Shown: piece by piece, positions 47,656-57,774 of the stretch
How positions within the stretch are numbered: the first letter of the stretch is position 1
Layout of the letters: each line of letters starts with the position of its first letter
Assembly: GCA_905480645.1 (NCBI GenBank)
Contig: CAJQRC010000013.1
Location: 1 to 64,000, forward strand
Origin: an uncultured Tateyamaria sp.
GTDB taxonomy: Bacteria > Pseudomonadota > Alphaproteobacteria > Rhodobacterales > Rhodobacteraceae
Direction: 5' to 3'
Length of the DNA stretch: 64,000 nucleotides
Made by a program: the position numbers and the translations under genes
Notes under the pieces: generated by a model
Told to the model about the DNA's origin: nothing
What the model saw: only the letters and a program-made list of their open reading frames with translations
The model's database searches: none

Positions 47656-48492
47656 TCAATTGATCACGGAAAACTTGTGCTCCAGCCACACAGTAAAGCG
47701 GGCTATAGGATAGCAGTAAATAAAAAACAGCACTAAGACCAACCCATAAAAAGGTGCTAATAGATCCGTGCGGCCGCCTTCAGCAGCAAGTGCACGACCG
47801 GTTAATGTCATAACCTCTGATACACCGACTATAGATGCCAGAACGGTAGCCATAGTTAAAATAGAATATAAATTCATCCACGGTGGCAACATTCTCTTTA
47901 CGCATTGGGGTAGTATAATCAGCCATAAAGTTTGTCTGCGCGTATAGGCAAGACTTTCTGCTGCCTCCCACTGGCCACTAGGCAAAGATCGCACTGCACC
48001 TCTTACGATCTCAGAAACATTTGCCATTACTGGCAATGACAGCCCTAATATTGCCTTGAACCAATCTGGCAGAGGCAATTTAAAACCAAAGATATTCAGT
48101 TCAAACGGTAGCAGGAACATCGCAAAAAACAGAAGTACCAACCAAGGTGCGTTACGAAAAAACTGGGTAACAAGCCAAGAACTGGCACGTGTAGGAGCAA
48201 ATAGGGAAACTTGTCCAAGACCCAACAGCCCACCGACGAGTGTTCCTAATGCCATTGCGCCAAATGATATTACCAAGTTGAACAAAAATCCACTGAGCAA
48301 CAACGGCGTCCAATCAAGCAAAATTGCCAAAGGTGATTTTTCGAATTCACCGGTTTGGGCAAAAACCAAAGAAGGGCCAACAATAGTAAGAAAGGCAATT
48401 AGTAAAATATGTCGTTTCTTTAAGCTTTTAAAAGGCTCCAGCGCACGGGGCTTTACCGGCAACATAACGGGAAGGTCAGTTTTATAGCTCAT
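47656..48492 (-). CDS. Polar amino acid ABC permease
   Basis: SEIVRGAVRSLPSGQWEAAESLAYTRRQTLWLIILPQCVKRMLPPWMNL; start at MSYKTDLPV. Confidence 0.9.
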   Translation of the reverse strand: MSYKTDLPVMLPVKPRALEPFKSLKKRHILLIAFLTIVGPSLVFAQTGEFEKSPLAILLDWTPLLLSGFLFNLVISFGAMALGTLVGGLLGLGQVSLFAPTRASSWLVTQFFRNAPWLVLLFFAMFLLPFELNIFGFKLPLPDWFKAILGLSLPVMANVSEIVRGAVRSLPSGQWEAAESLAYTRRQTLWLIILPQCVKRMLPPWMNLYSILTMATVLASIVGVSEVMTLTGRALAAEGGRTDLLAPFYGLVLVLFFIYCYPIARFTVWLEHKFSVIN

Positions 48493-49235
48493 TAGCCAAA
48501 CCCCGGAATTTTCATTGCTCGTTCCCATTTATTCATACCAGCGACTAGAACACCAACCAGCACAAAATAAGCAAGAAGGAGAAAGATCATCATCTCAGTA
48601 ACGTTTACATTATCCGACCATATTTGATTAGCTTCATAAAGCATTTCTGGCACAGCGATCGCGTAAGCAAGAGTTGTAGTCTTAACCAGATTAACAAGGT
48701 TGTTGTTCATCGCAGGTATGACCACCCTAAATGCCAAGGGTAAGGTAATATCGCGATAAATTTGTAATCTCGAAAAGCCTAAAGCTTCTGCGGCCTCTAC
48801 TGTCGACTTGGGAACTGCTTCAATTCCAGAACGAAATATCTCCACATTGAATGCGCCAGCAAAAAATGACAGTGATATTGCCGCCCAGGCAAAACTTCCC
48901 AACATTGGAGATGTGCCTCCCCAGTCATTTTCTACGCGTGGTAAGAGCGTGCCAATCGCAAAGTAAAAAAAGTAAAGCTGAACAAGTGGCGGTGTGTTTC
49001 GGAACAGTTGGATATATCCGTTCACGATGCGGCGTGTCCACTTTAAGCTTGAGCCCTGCAACCAGGCACCGATAACACCGATGATAACGGAAAAGAACAA
49101 ACAGATTAATGAAAGCCATATGGTGGTAAGCAGACCCTCTGCCATACGCTTTCGATCATATTCATCATAAATAAAAGGAAGGTTGACGCCAGTTTCACTG
49201 TAAAGGGTACGAAACCACTCAAAAATAAAATCCAT
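48492..49235 (-). CDS. Polar amino acid ABC permease
   Basis: FRNTPPLVQLYFFYFA; AFNVEIFRSGIEAVPKSTVEAAEALGFSRLQIYRDITLPLAFRVVIPAMNNNLVNLVKTTTLAYAI. Confidence 0.92.
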   Translation of the reverse strand: MDFIFEWFRTLYSETGVNLPFIYDEYDRKRMAEGLLTTIWLSLICLFFSVIIGVIGAWLQGSSLKWTRRIVNGYIQLFRNTPPLVQLYFFYFAIGTLLPRVENDWGGTSPMLGSFAWAAISLSFFAGAFNVEIFRSGIEAVPKSTVEAAEALGFSRLQIYRDITLPLAFRVVIPAMNNNLVNLVKTTTLAYAIAVPEMLYEANQIWSDNVNVTEMMIFLLLAYFVLVGVLVAGMNKWERAMKIPGFG

Positions 49236-49257
49236 ATAATTTACCTTGAAAGCTGGC

Positions 49258-49289
49258 AGGTCAGGCGGAAATTTGACGCCACCTGACCT
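49258..49289 (-). terminator. Hairpin directly downstream of SBP gene
   Basis: AGGTCAGGCGG-N10-CCACCTGACCT, 11 pairs, one wobble. Confidence 0.65.
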
Positions 49290-49295
49290 AGTAAA

Positions 49296-50102
49296 TTATT
49301 TATACTTGTCGTGCATTTCTTTGGCAAAAGGTGTATTGGTTACACCCCATTTTTTTTCCAACTCTAGAATACGACCGGATTTGTGCCAGCCGGTAATCAT
49401 TTCGCTCATTAATGCTGCGAAATTGTCTTCACCAAGCCCAACTGCAAGGCCCCATGGAGCATCGTCAATTGTAGCTAAAGGCATTTCATAATCTGACCAT
49501 GCAGGATCATTTGTCTTTGCAACAATCGCGCTATCATCGTAAACGAATGCCGCACAGTTTCCTGCTTTTAGAGCAGAATAGGCTTCTGCTGTTCCTTTAA
49601 ACGCGACAATCTCAGCACCATAATTTTGAGAGGTAGCCTTATTGTAAAAAGCGCCCTGGATTCCACAAACTGGCTTGCCGTTAAGGTCATTCCAATCCTT
49701 TAAACCAAGGCTTTTTAACGCCAGAACATTTGTTCCGGATGAATAATAATTTGGATCAACAATTTGAACAACTTTACGACGATCGGGTTTGTCCGTCATA
49801 GTTGCAATCATCAGGTCAATTTTACCCTGCTCCAGAAATTGCATTCTGTTTGAGCTCACGACAGGCACATATTCAATCGCTACACCTAGTTTATCAGCAA
49901 CATCTTGAGCCAAATCTGGTTCTAACCCGATAACTGTTCCGGAGGAATCTAAAAAGCCATAAGGTTTGTAATCAGCTTTAACACCGACGATCAAAGTGCC
50001 ACGTTCTTTAATTGTATCTAAAATATCTGCAATACCAGCGGTAACGCTGACACTGGATATGAGGGCTGTAACAGCAATCGTTTTTAGAATCTTAAATTTC
50101 AT
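49296..50102 (-). CDS. Amino acid ABC substrate-binding protein (family 3)
   Basis: Signal peptide; LIVGVKADYKPYGFLDSSGTVIGLEPDLAQDVADKLGV. Confidence 0.92.
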   Translation of the reverse strand: MKFKILKTIAVTALISSVSVTAGIADILDTIKERGTLIVGVKADYKPYGFLDSSGTVIGLEPDLAQDVADKLGVAIEYVPVVSSNRMQFLEQGKIDLMIATMTDKPDRRKVVQIVDPNYYSSGTNVLALKSLGLKDWNDLNGKPVCGIQGAFYNKATSQNYGAEIVAFKGTAEAYSALKAGNCAAFVYDDSAIVAKTNDPAWSDYEMPLATIDDAPWGLAVGLGEDNFAALMSEMITGWHKSGRILELEKKWGVTNTPFAKEMHDKYK

Positions 50103-50562
50103 TTTTATCTCCCGAAAATTTTGACCCTTGAATTCGAGTCATAAAAGTAAGGTTGGCATAAAAACCCGCGAGCGTCATGCCTAAAGATGATAAATTAAGT
50201 ATTAATGAGTAACTGAGCTCAGACATCAAGCTTACAGCTGGTTAAGGAATTCACCTGGCACTCATTAACCCATAGGCCTGCATGTGCTTGAAAGAGAATG
50301 TGATAGTGAGGTCAAAGATATAAGAATGATAGTCTTCCAAATACGGCTAAAGGGTCGCAGAGCAACAGTTACCACTGTGTGAAGACAAGCTAAAAGATGA
50401 GAAATACGGCCTTGAGTAAACATGCATAGGGCACATGGAGGTTATTATTTTTTTAGGAGCGCCACCTTAGTTTGGTTCCAGCGCGTCAGATAGAGCTCAT
50501 ATTGCCGGTTTTTGTATATTCGAGTGAGAAAATTTAGCGATCATTTAACCTCTAGTAAATAA

Positions 50563-51321
50563 TCATTCTGATCTCTCCAAAACATAATCTGCAGCCGTCA
50601 TCTCATGATATTCCACTCTCCCGTATCCAAGATCAATCGGTTGGGGATCGACGACCTCAATAAGGGCTTGATTGGAAATTGCAGTGCGCAAAGCGATACT
50701 GGTTATATTAACGCTGAACGACGTTCCCATAAATACAACGCGCTGGGCTTCCTGCATCAAATGCTCAGCCTCTGACATGCGGTAGAGATCGGTGTAGTAT
50801 TCATCAAACAGTAGAACAAAGGGCTTCAGGGAGACGTCAGGCTCTGGAGTGAGCGTTGTCTTTGATATTTTGAAAGCGTCCAGCAAGACAGGAGTAAGGC
50901 GTGTTTCGTCATCCATGTCATCGCAGGCCACCGCCACGTCTTCCCAAGGAGCATCAATCAAAGGAACGTCTAAACCTTGCTCATGCAGAACTGTAACTTT
51001 GTCCAAGCGCCCATGAATTGGAATATAACCTGTATTGCCAGCTTTGCCGTCCAAGCCATCTATGTTTTGCGTAACAAGCTGCTTATCAGCCAGCCAGTGA
51101 TGAACGGTGTTGGGCTTTATATGACGATACGATGCAAATCGTTTGAAGTACCAAAGAAGAAACTCGTCTGGATGTGACAAATACATCTGCCGGGTGGCCA
51201 TTTCCTGTGGTGTGTAATTCTGACTGCCAACAGTCCAAAGGCCATCTGTACCCCGAAAGGTTGGAATGCCACTTTCCGCACTTACGCCTGCACCAGTTAT
51301 ATAAAGGGTATTTTCGGTCAT
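50563..51321 (-). CDS. Sir2-family (sirtuin-like) protein lacking a zinc-ribbon CxxC pair
   Basis: YITGAGVSAESGIPTFRGTDGLW; VTQNIDGLDGKAG; IPIHGRLDKV; FMGTSFSVNI. Only one Cys (AVACDDMDD) in the protein. Confidence 0.85.
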   Translation of the reverse strand: MTENTLYITGAGVSAESGIPTFRGTDGLWTVGSQNYTPQEMATRQMYLSHPDEFLLWYFKRFASYRHIKPNTVHHWLADKQLVTQNIDGLDGKAGNTGYIPIHGRLDKVTVLHEQGLDVPLIDAPWEDVAVACDDMDDETRLTPVLLDAFKISKTTLTPEPDVSLKPFVLLFDEYYTDLYRMSEAEHLMQEAQRVVFMGTSFSVNITSIALRTAISNQALIEVVDPQPIDLGYGRVEYHEMTAADYVLERSE

Positions 51322-51450
51322 TCGTTTATAAGCGTGCAACTTGGTGATTAAATACCGTACTGTTCGATATGAGAGGTTGGTTTTTAGAAACTATAGACCG
51401 GAGCAAGTGGGTTTTGAAAGTTAAAAAGTTAGCGTCTCTGTATTATGTAT

Positions 51451-51711
51451 TTAAGGCTTAAACACTTTTAGTGGCATACATTGGACGGACCCATAAAATT
51501 TAAGCATTGTATTTTTATCGGACGTAGCAGCATCTACATGTGTATTGATCCAGTAGTACTCTATAGACTGCTTATAAGTTGCCCCAAGTACGTCTACTAA
51601 TTTTGCAGTGGTAGTAAAGAGTTGATAAGAAGCTTGCTCAGCTACGACCCGCTGAAGGTCAAGCCGGTCAGCAACCCGGCAAACTTCAAATTTAGGTCTG
51701 CTATATTTCAA
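51451..51711 (-). CDS. Hypothetical 86-aa ORF
   Basis: Isolated ORF with TTG start; no recognised motif. Confidence 0.25.
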   Translation of the reverse strand: MKYSRPKFEVCRVADRLDLQRVVAEQASYQLFTTTAKLVDVLGATYKQSIEYYWINTHVDAATSDKNTMLKFYGSVQCMPLKVFKP

Positions 51712-51790
51712 TCGCTTGACCTTGATGTCTGGACAAAACTGGCTAACATTTTAACGTATCAGATATAATCTCTCAATCAAAAGGAATTAG

Positions 51791-52750
51791 GTGACCTTCG
51801 ACGAAACCACAATTCCAGAGTCAACGATTAAAAACTGGCAACGTATTGTCGATTTGATCGCAAAATTGGCCGATGTTCCGGCCAGTCTAGTTATGCGTAC
51901 GCATGCTCCTCATCATTCTGTTTTCGTTGCAAGTAGAACGGAGAACAACCCTTACGATGTTGGTTTGCAATTTGAGCTCAATGAAAAACTATATTGCTAC
52001 GGTGTACTAAGAGACGGCGAATTAGTTGTGGAAGACGCTAATTGCGACCCCACCTGGGAAGACAACGACGATATGGAACATGGAATGAGCTTCTATGTGG
52101 GCTACCCTCTACATTGGCCGGACGGGGCAATTTTTGGTACAATTTGTATGCTGGACAAACGGCGTAATCGGAAGGCTCTAATGTTCCGCGCTGGCTTGCA
52201 AGAATTCGCACGTGTTATTGAGGCCGACTTGAAATTGACTGTAGAAGTAAACACGCGCATTCGCTTGGAACAAAAACTGCAAGCAACTCTGGACCAGTTG
52301 GAGGAGCGGGTTACCGAACGCACAACTGAGCTTGAAGAAGCAAATACTGCACTGCGGGTTTTATTAATTAACGTTGAAAAAGCACGCGATGAATATGATG
52401 CGAACATTCGGCGTCAGATTAGGGGGTTAATTTCACCTATTTTAAACAAATTACGTGTACGGCTTAAAGGAAACGGCGCAGTAAAACCTTATTTTGATTT
52501 GTTAGAAGATAGCCTCAAGTCGATGACCGCTGAAATGTCGGACCAATTGACTACATTCTTTGAAGAGCTGACTCCGTCAGAAAAAGACATAGCCATGTTG
52601 ATTATGAGTGGACAGACGACCAAAGACATTGCCCGTATCTTGGCACGGGAGCCGAGCACGATTGAATTTCACCGTAATAATATTCGTAAAAAACTGGGAT
52701 TAAATAAAAGTGGACAAAATTTACGCAGCAAATTGCTATCAATACAATAA
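51791..52750 (+). CDS. LuxR-family regulator with N-terminal GAF-like domain and coiled coil
   Basis: C-terminal LTPSEKDIAMLIMSGQTTKDIARILAREPSTIEFHRNNIRKKLGL; N-terminal GAF-like FYVGYPLHWPDGAIFGTICMLD; GTG start after AAGGAA. Confidence 0.85.
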   Translation: MTFDETTIPESTIKNWQRIVDLIAKLADVPASLVMRTHAPHHSVFVASRTENNPYDVGLQFELNEKLYCYGVLRDGELVVEDANCDPTWEDNDDMEHGMSFYVGYPLHWPDGAIFGTICMLDKRRNRKALMFRAGLQEFARVIEADLKLTVEVNTRIRLEQKLQATLDQLEERVTERTTELEEANTALRVLLINVEKARDEYDANIRRQIRGLISPILNKLRVRLKGNGAVKPYFDLLEDSLKSMTAEMSDQLTTFFEELTPSEKDIAMLIMSGQTTKDIARILAREPSTIEFHRNNIRKKLGLNKSGQNLRSKLLSIQ

Positions 52751-52871
52751 AACACGAGGTTTTACCCCATGTTTTACCCATGTTATTTAGTCATTAGAAA
52801 AAAGTGTTTTATTGCTACCCTTTAGCGACCTGGCCCACGTCAGGATACATTGCAAAATAGGGGAGACACGC

Positions 52872-53864
52872 ATGGAACGGGACGAACTTAAACTCCAACC
52901 AACGTTAATCAATGGCCAAAAAGATGACCTTACAGAGGGTCTGTCACGTCGGTCATTCTTCATGGCTGCTGGAGCTGCGGGTGTTGGAGGTACTGCGGCA
53001 CTGCTTTCCAGTACGTCTGCACAGGCGCAATCGACTGACTGGACACAGCCCGGTAACAATAATGGCGTTATCGAGCTTCAAAAGACAACAGGCAGTGCTG
53101 TCGATGGAAATTTGGGTATAGATTTTTATGGTCACTGCGCCTTGAAGTTTACTTCACCGGGGGGGGCAACTATTTTGTTTGACCCCTGGCGAAACGATCC
53201 CTCAGGGGCTTGGGGACTTTGGTATAAAAATGAATTTCCTGAAACGCCTGTCGATATTTGTATGTCTACGCACACTCATTTCGACCACGATGCCATTCAT
53301 CGCCCTGTTTCAACTATGGTACTCGATCGGATGGTTGGAAATTTTGAGTTTGCAGATATCAAGATCACCGGATTTGCGGATAAGCACGCGTGTGTTGCAC
53401 CGGGCTGGTATGACTGGACGAATGCGCTGGCGGAATTTGGAGTTAATGCTTGCCCACCTGACAACGTGAGCCACATGGATATGGTGGTCTACGTTGTTGA
53501 AACGGGTGGCATTCGAACACTAATTTGGGGCGACAATCGTCACAATCCGCCGCAAGAGTTTTGGGATGCAATCGGGAAAATTGATATTTTAACATTACCC
53601 GTTGACGGATCGCAGCACATCTTGAGCTACGATCAAGGTAACGATATCGTCAAAAGTCTCAATCCCAAGGTCATAATTCCAACCCATTATTTGAATGAAA
53701 CAACCAGTTATACGCTTACTACATTGCAGGACGCTGATGAATGGGTAAAGTCACAAGCCAGCTACAAGATGCTGGATAGTAGTAGCCTGTCATTGAACGC
53801 TAAAGATGTGTCTGAAATGAGAAAAGAATTTATGTATTTTGGGCATAATGCACAAACAACATAA
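52872..53864 (+). CDS. MBL-fold metallohydrolase with Tat signal (UlaG-like)
   Basis: Tat motif SRRSFFMAAGAAGVGGTAALLSSTSAQA; STHTHFDHDAIHR metal motif; start at MERDELKLQP. Confidence 0.85.
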   Translation: MERDELKLQPTLINGQKDDLTEGLSRRSFFMAAGAAGVGGTAALLSSTSAQAQSTDWTQPGNNNGVIELQKTTGSAVDGNLGIDFYGHCALKFTSPGGATILFDPWRNDPSGAWGLWYKNEFPETPVDICMSTHTHFDHDAIHRPVSTMVLDRMVGNFEFADIKITGFADKHACVAPGWYDWTNALAEFGVNACPPDNVSHMDMVVYVVETGGIRTLIWGDNRHNPPQEFWDAIGKIDILTLPVDGSQHILSYDQGNDIVKSLNPKVIIPTHYLNETTSYTLTTLQDADEWVKSQASYKMLDSSSLSLNAKDVSEMRKEFMYFGHNAQTT

Positions 53865-54063
53865 GATCTCTATACTTTAAATTAGAACTATATTAACCAT
53901 ATTATGTTCGACCCGTTTTTACGGGTCGGGCATAGCCTCAAAATCCCTCAGCCGTAGTATATCCCGCTTTGCTCAGGCGGTGGGATGAGTAGAGCAAGGC
54001 AGACCTTGGTGATAGGTATCTACCATATTCGTTTCCAAATTTATCGATGTTTGCCCTGATTTC

Positions 54064-55146
54064 CTATTTATCGTTAAATAAGTCTGCCAACGCTTTCGTA
54101 TCGATTGCTCGGCATACATGCCCTACTGGTTTAACAGTTTCTGCGTCTTCTCCAGCAACAATTGCGTTAACGACGGCCTCTTCGACCGCCTCGACTGTGG
54201 CCAAATAAAACGGATCCAGTAATTCGCTGTTGAGTTCAGTGCGTTGCAAGATTGCTTCGTCCTGTTGGGGCATCGGGTGATCATTTGCGACTGAAAAGGC
54301 CAGAAAGATATCTCCAGAACTGTTACCGCCTGGGCTGCCGCCTCGACCAACGCCAATGGCTGCTCGCTTGGCTGTCTGGCGTAGTGCCAAGCTAGAAAGA
54401 GGCGCATCGGTGCCGAGGATGACAATGATTGAGCCAGTTTCCTGTTCTATAAGCCGCCCCTCAGGCATTAATTCGCCAACTGCTTTACCCAAAACATTGA
54501 GCCACGGCCTGATACCGTGGTTGGCTTGAACAAGTGCGCCGAGCGTGTAGGTCTCTCCGCCCAGTTTTAACTGCCTTGAGGCGGTTCCAGTCCCACCCTT
54601 GAACTCATAGCAAATCATACCGTTGCCGCCGCCGGTCGAACCTTCTGCAACGTGTCCTGACGTCGCTGCATTCAACGCTGTAATTGCGTGATCTGCCGTT
54701 ACATGCTGGCCGTTTATGTCGTTAAGAACGCCGTCATAGGTCTCTGCAACAACTGGCATTGCCCAAGCATGCCTGTCCCGAAAATAGTCGGCATAGGTGT
54801 CGATCATCCATTGTGTTGCACCATGATGGACCATACCTACTGAATGAGTGTTAGTGATGCAGATCGGGCCGACGAAGTAGCCCGCGTCGTTGATCCAGTG
54901 AGTGCCCGTCATCTCACCGTTACCATTTAGAGCATACTGACCTGCCCATACTGGTTTGGGCTCGCTCAAGCCTCCACGCGGAATGATGGCTGTGACACCG
55001 GTTCGGATGTTTTTGTTTGTGTCGGTTAATGTTGTGAATCCGACATGCACTCCAGAGATATCGGTGATCGCATTATTTGGCCCGGGAGTGCCTGAAAACG
55101 GTAGGCCAAGATCGCGCGCACGGGGTTTTGGGGTGGGTTGACCCAT
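54064..55146 (-). CDS. P1 family peptidase (DmpA-like N-terminal nucleophile aminopeptidase)
   Basis: NNAITDISGVHVGFTTL; GGSPGGNSSGDIFLAFS autoprocessing/nucleophile region. Confidence 0.9.
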   Translation of the reverse strand: MGQPTPKPRARDLGLPFSGTPGPNNAITDISGVHVGFTTLTDTNKNIRTGVTAIIPRGGLSEPKPVWAGQYALNGNGEMTGTHWINDAGYFVGPICITNTHSVGMVHHGATQWMIDTYADYFRDRHAWAMPVVAETYDGVLNDINGQHVTADHAITALNAATSGHVAEGSTGGGNGMICYEFKGGTGTASRQLKLGGETYTLGALVQANHGIRPWLNVLGKAVGELMPEGRLIEQETGSIIVILGTDAPLSSLALRQTAKRAAIGVGRGGSPGGNSSGDIFLAFSVANDHPMPQQDEAILQRTELNSELLDPFYLATVEAVEEAVVNAIVAGEDAETVKPVGHVCRAIDTKALADLFNDK

Positions 55147-55243
55147 GGTTTATTCCCTTCGACGGGTTTCTGAGAAAAAAGCCAATCACAGCAAAAAATA
55201 AAATGCGGTGACGTTAAAGCTGGGCATGAAAGAACTCTTTGGT

Positions 55244-56737
55244 TTAAATGATTTTTTTAGGCGTAATCGGCAATTGTTTCGATATGCCGACAGCTTGTTC
55301 AAATCGTTTTGCCGCAAGCAATAGTGCGGCTTCTCCCCTTGGTTTGCCCATGATTTGAATTCCAACTGGCAACCCTTCAGTGGTAAATCCGCAGGGAACA
55401 CTGATTGTCGGACAGGCGGTCATGGTCAATGCAAAAGTAATTGAAAACCAGTCGATATAGGTCTCGCATGGCTTACCATCGATTTCTGTTACATAGCGTT
55501 GATCGACCGGGAATGGAGCTATGGAAGCCGTAGGACAAATTAAAAAATCATGCGTCTCGAAGAAGGCTATTACCTTCTTGTAAAGTTCAATCCGAACGCG
55601 TTCTGCGTCGAATATTTGAGATGGCGTGATGCGTAATCCGAGTTCGATATTACCAATGATTTCTGGTGCTATCTGGTCGCGATGTTTTAATAGGATCGGC
55701 CCCATCATGGTGGCGAATAAGACGGCACGAAGTGTTTGAAACGCCTCAAGTACGCCGGTGAAGTCGGGAATATCATCCGTCACTTCAGCGCCGAGATCTG
55801 CAAAGATAGACGACGCACCACCGCAGACTTTCGCGATTTCTTTCTCCATAGAAACAATGGAAAGATCAGGGCTGAAAGCAACGCGCTTTGGCATGCCAGT
55901 TCCCTGTAGTGTTTCGACGAAGGATGGCCCTGCATGATCAAAAGACAAGGGGTCATCAATTTGCTGACCGACGCCAGCATCCAGCATTAGTGCCAAGTCA
56001 TCAACATTTCGTGCTAGAGGCCCTTCAACCCAAAGAGTGTCCATAGATGGTAAACGCGTACCACGGGGTACGCGGCCCGGACTGGGACGTAAGCCGACAA
56101 TACCATTAAACGCTGCTGGTGTGCGTAAACTGCCACCCAGATCGTTACCCGTAGCCAGCCAAACCAATCCACTGGCGAGAGCTGCCGATGATCCACCAGA
56201 AGATCCGCCCGCGCTTTTTCGCATATCCCAAGGATTACGGGTTAAGCCGTTAACAGGATTGAAGGTATGGCCGCCTGCCCACTCAGGAACATTGGATTTG
56301 GCTACTGCAATTGCCCCATTGCTTTGTAACTGCCTGACAGTTGCGTCAGATTTTAGCGGGACATTGTCAGCAAATATGGGAGAGCCATAGGTTGTTACAG
56401 CACCACCGAGGTCATTGTAATCTTTTACAGCGATGGGCAGGCCACAGAGTGATTTTGGGTTCCCAGCATGCTCTTCTAAGTCTAGAGATTTTGCTTGCTC
56501 ACGCGCTTGTTCAAAACAATGAATGGGTAAAGCGTTAACTTCAGTATCAACAGCCTCTATACGCTGAATGGAAGCCTCAACTAAATCAAGGGGAGATATT
56601 TCCTTTGAACGGAGACGATTGACCGCTTCAGTTGCAGTCATTTGAATAAAATCATTATTCGCATCGCTCATTGTACATTCTCCTATTGGTATTATTTCAA
56701 CTCGGATTTTTAAATAAAGTCTATCTCCAGAGATCAT
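55244..56737 (-). CDS. Amidase (amidase-signature family)
   Basis: SAGGSSGGSSAALASGLVWLATGNDLGGSLRTPAAFNGIVGLRPSPGRVP signature; start may be the internal MSDANNDF. Confidence 0.92.
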   Translation of the reverse strand: MISGDRLYLKIRVEIIPIGECTMSDANNDFIQMTATEAVNRLRSKEISPLDLVEASIQRIEAVDTEVNALPIHCFEQAREQAKSLDLEEHAGNPKSLCGLPIAVKDYNDLGGAVTTYGSPIFADNVPLKSDATVRQLQSNGAIAVAKSNVPEWAGGHTFNPVNGLTRNPWDMRKSAGGSSGGSSAALASGLVWLATGNDLGGSLRTPAAFNGIVGLRPSPGRVPRGTRLPSMDTLWVEGPLARNVDDLALMLDAGVGQQIDDPLSFDHAGPSFVETLQGTGMPKRVAFSPDLSIVSMEKEIAKVCGGASSIFADLGAEVTDDIPDFTGVLEAFQTLRAVLFATMMGPILLKHRDQIAPEIIGNIELGLRITPSQIFDAERVRIELYKKVIAFFETHDFLICPTASIAPFPVDQRYVTEIDGKPCETYIDWFSITFALTMTACPTISVPCGFTTEGLPVGIQIMGKPRGEAALLLAAKRFEQAVGISKQLPITPKKII

Positions 56738-56879
56738 GCCCGTAAACTGCTGCGTATTTATTCGAGCATTAGTAGCGGTAGGGACAGGAGAGGCCCAATT
56801 GGGCTAGGTGGTAAAGTTATAAGCTATGTAAAATTCTAAACGGAAGAATACTACAATTTTTGGGACAAGCAGTGGTTCG

Positions 56880-57266
56880 TTAGCGCATGATTGTCCCGGA
56901 AAAATGTGCAACATCACCACGCCAGTACTGGTGTCCGACGCTGATTGGTTTGTCCTGAACGTCCAGAACGGTCTGTTCTAGCAGCAATCCAGCGCAGGGT
57001 GGTGTAAGTTCAAGCGTTTTTGCTATGTGTTCAGGAAAACCGATCATGGTGATAGCTATTCGGGAATGGGTCGCCCTGATGCCATAAACGTCCTCGAAAA
57101 ACGGGATGAGAGGTCTTTCCAAGTTTCGGGATTGTAGATCTGGGAAACGCTCTGCAAAAACAAATTCTTCTTCGACAAAAGCTAGTTTGTTGCTTAGCCG
57201 ACAGATTCGCGAATATTTGTGAATTTCCGAATCTGGTGGAACCATTAGAGCCTCTGATTCCTCCAA
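56880..57266 (-). pseudogene. UTRA effector-domain remnant of a GntR/HutC-family regulator
   Basis: EALMVPPDSEIHKYSRICRLSNKLAFVEEEFVFAERFPDL...LELTPPCAGLLLEQTVLDVQDKPISVGHQYWRGDVAHFSGTI is UTRA-like. In-frame upstream sequence VSFETTTANLEE continues the domain but meets a stop at about 57315 and no intact HTH is readable. Confidence 0.55.
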
Positions 57267-57774
57267 ATTTGCCGTTGTGGTTTCAAAACTTACCTGAGCG
57301 TATTTCGCAAACGCTCACACCCCAGTGTGATTATCATCGGTATCCTGAAATAAAGTTTCAGGATAAACTCATCAAGGTGAAGGTCGCACAACATCTGCCT
57401 CCTTTGGGGCTTGATGCTTGGTCCAGCCTGTTGTTGGTCTGTTTGGAAGGGGTCACTGGCCTAGCTTTCTTTGCCCAGATTATGGAGAGAAATAATGTCA
57501 TTTCGCAATTATAGCTTCAGATTTGATTCTGGTGATTTTTTCGCCTGCATTAAAAAGGTTCAGGTCCCGCAGTATGATTTTATCTGCCTATTGCGTGAAC
57601 TGCTGACGCTGCAAACACAAAAAAGCACAAGGCTTGCTCTCCTTATTCTAAAATTTGTCATTTTGGTTAGGCGCCCACAGTTATGCGGTGATAAGCAACG
57701 GAACCTTTTCTACCTTTTCAAAGTATCTTAAACCTGACCCTGCTTAGGCGACTTATCTCATTAGGACCCAGTAT

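Noticed and set aside
53909-53928. Hairpin CGACCCG-TTTTTA-CGGGTCG downstream of the MBL gene
   Set aside because: Good stem but no T-run on the plus strand; possibly bidirectional, not strong enough to call a terminator.
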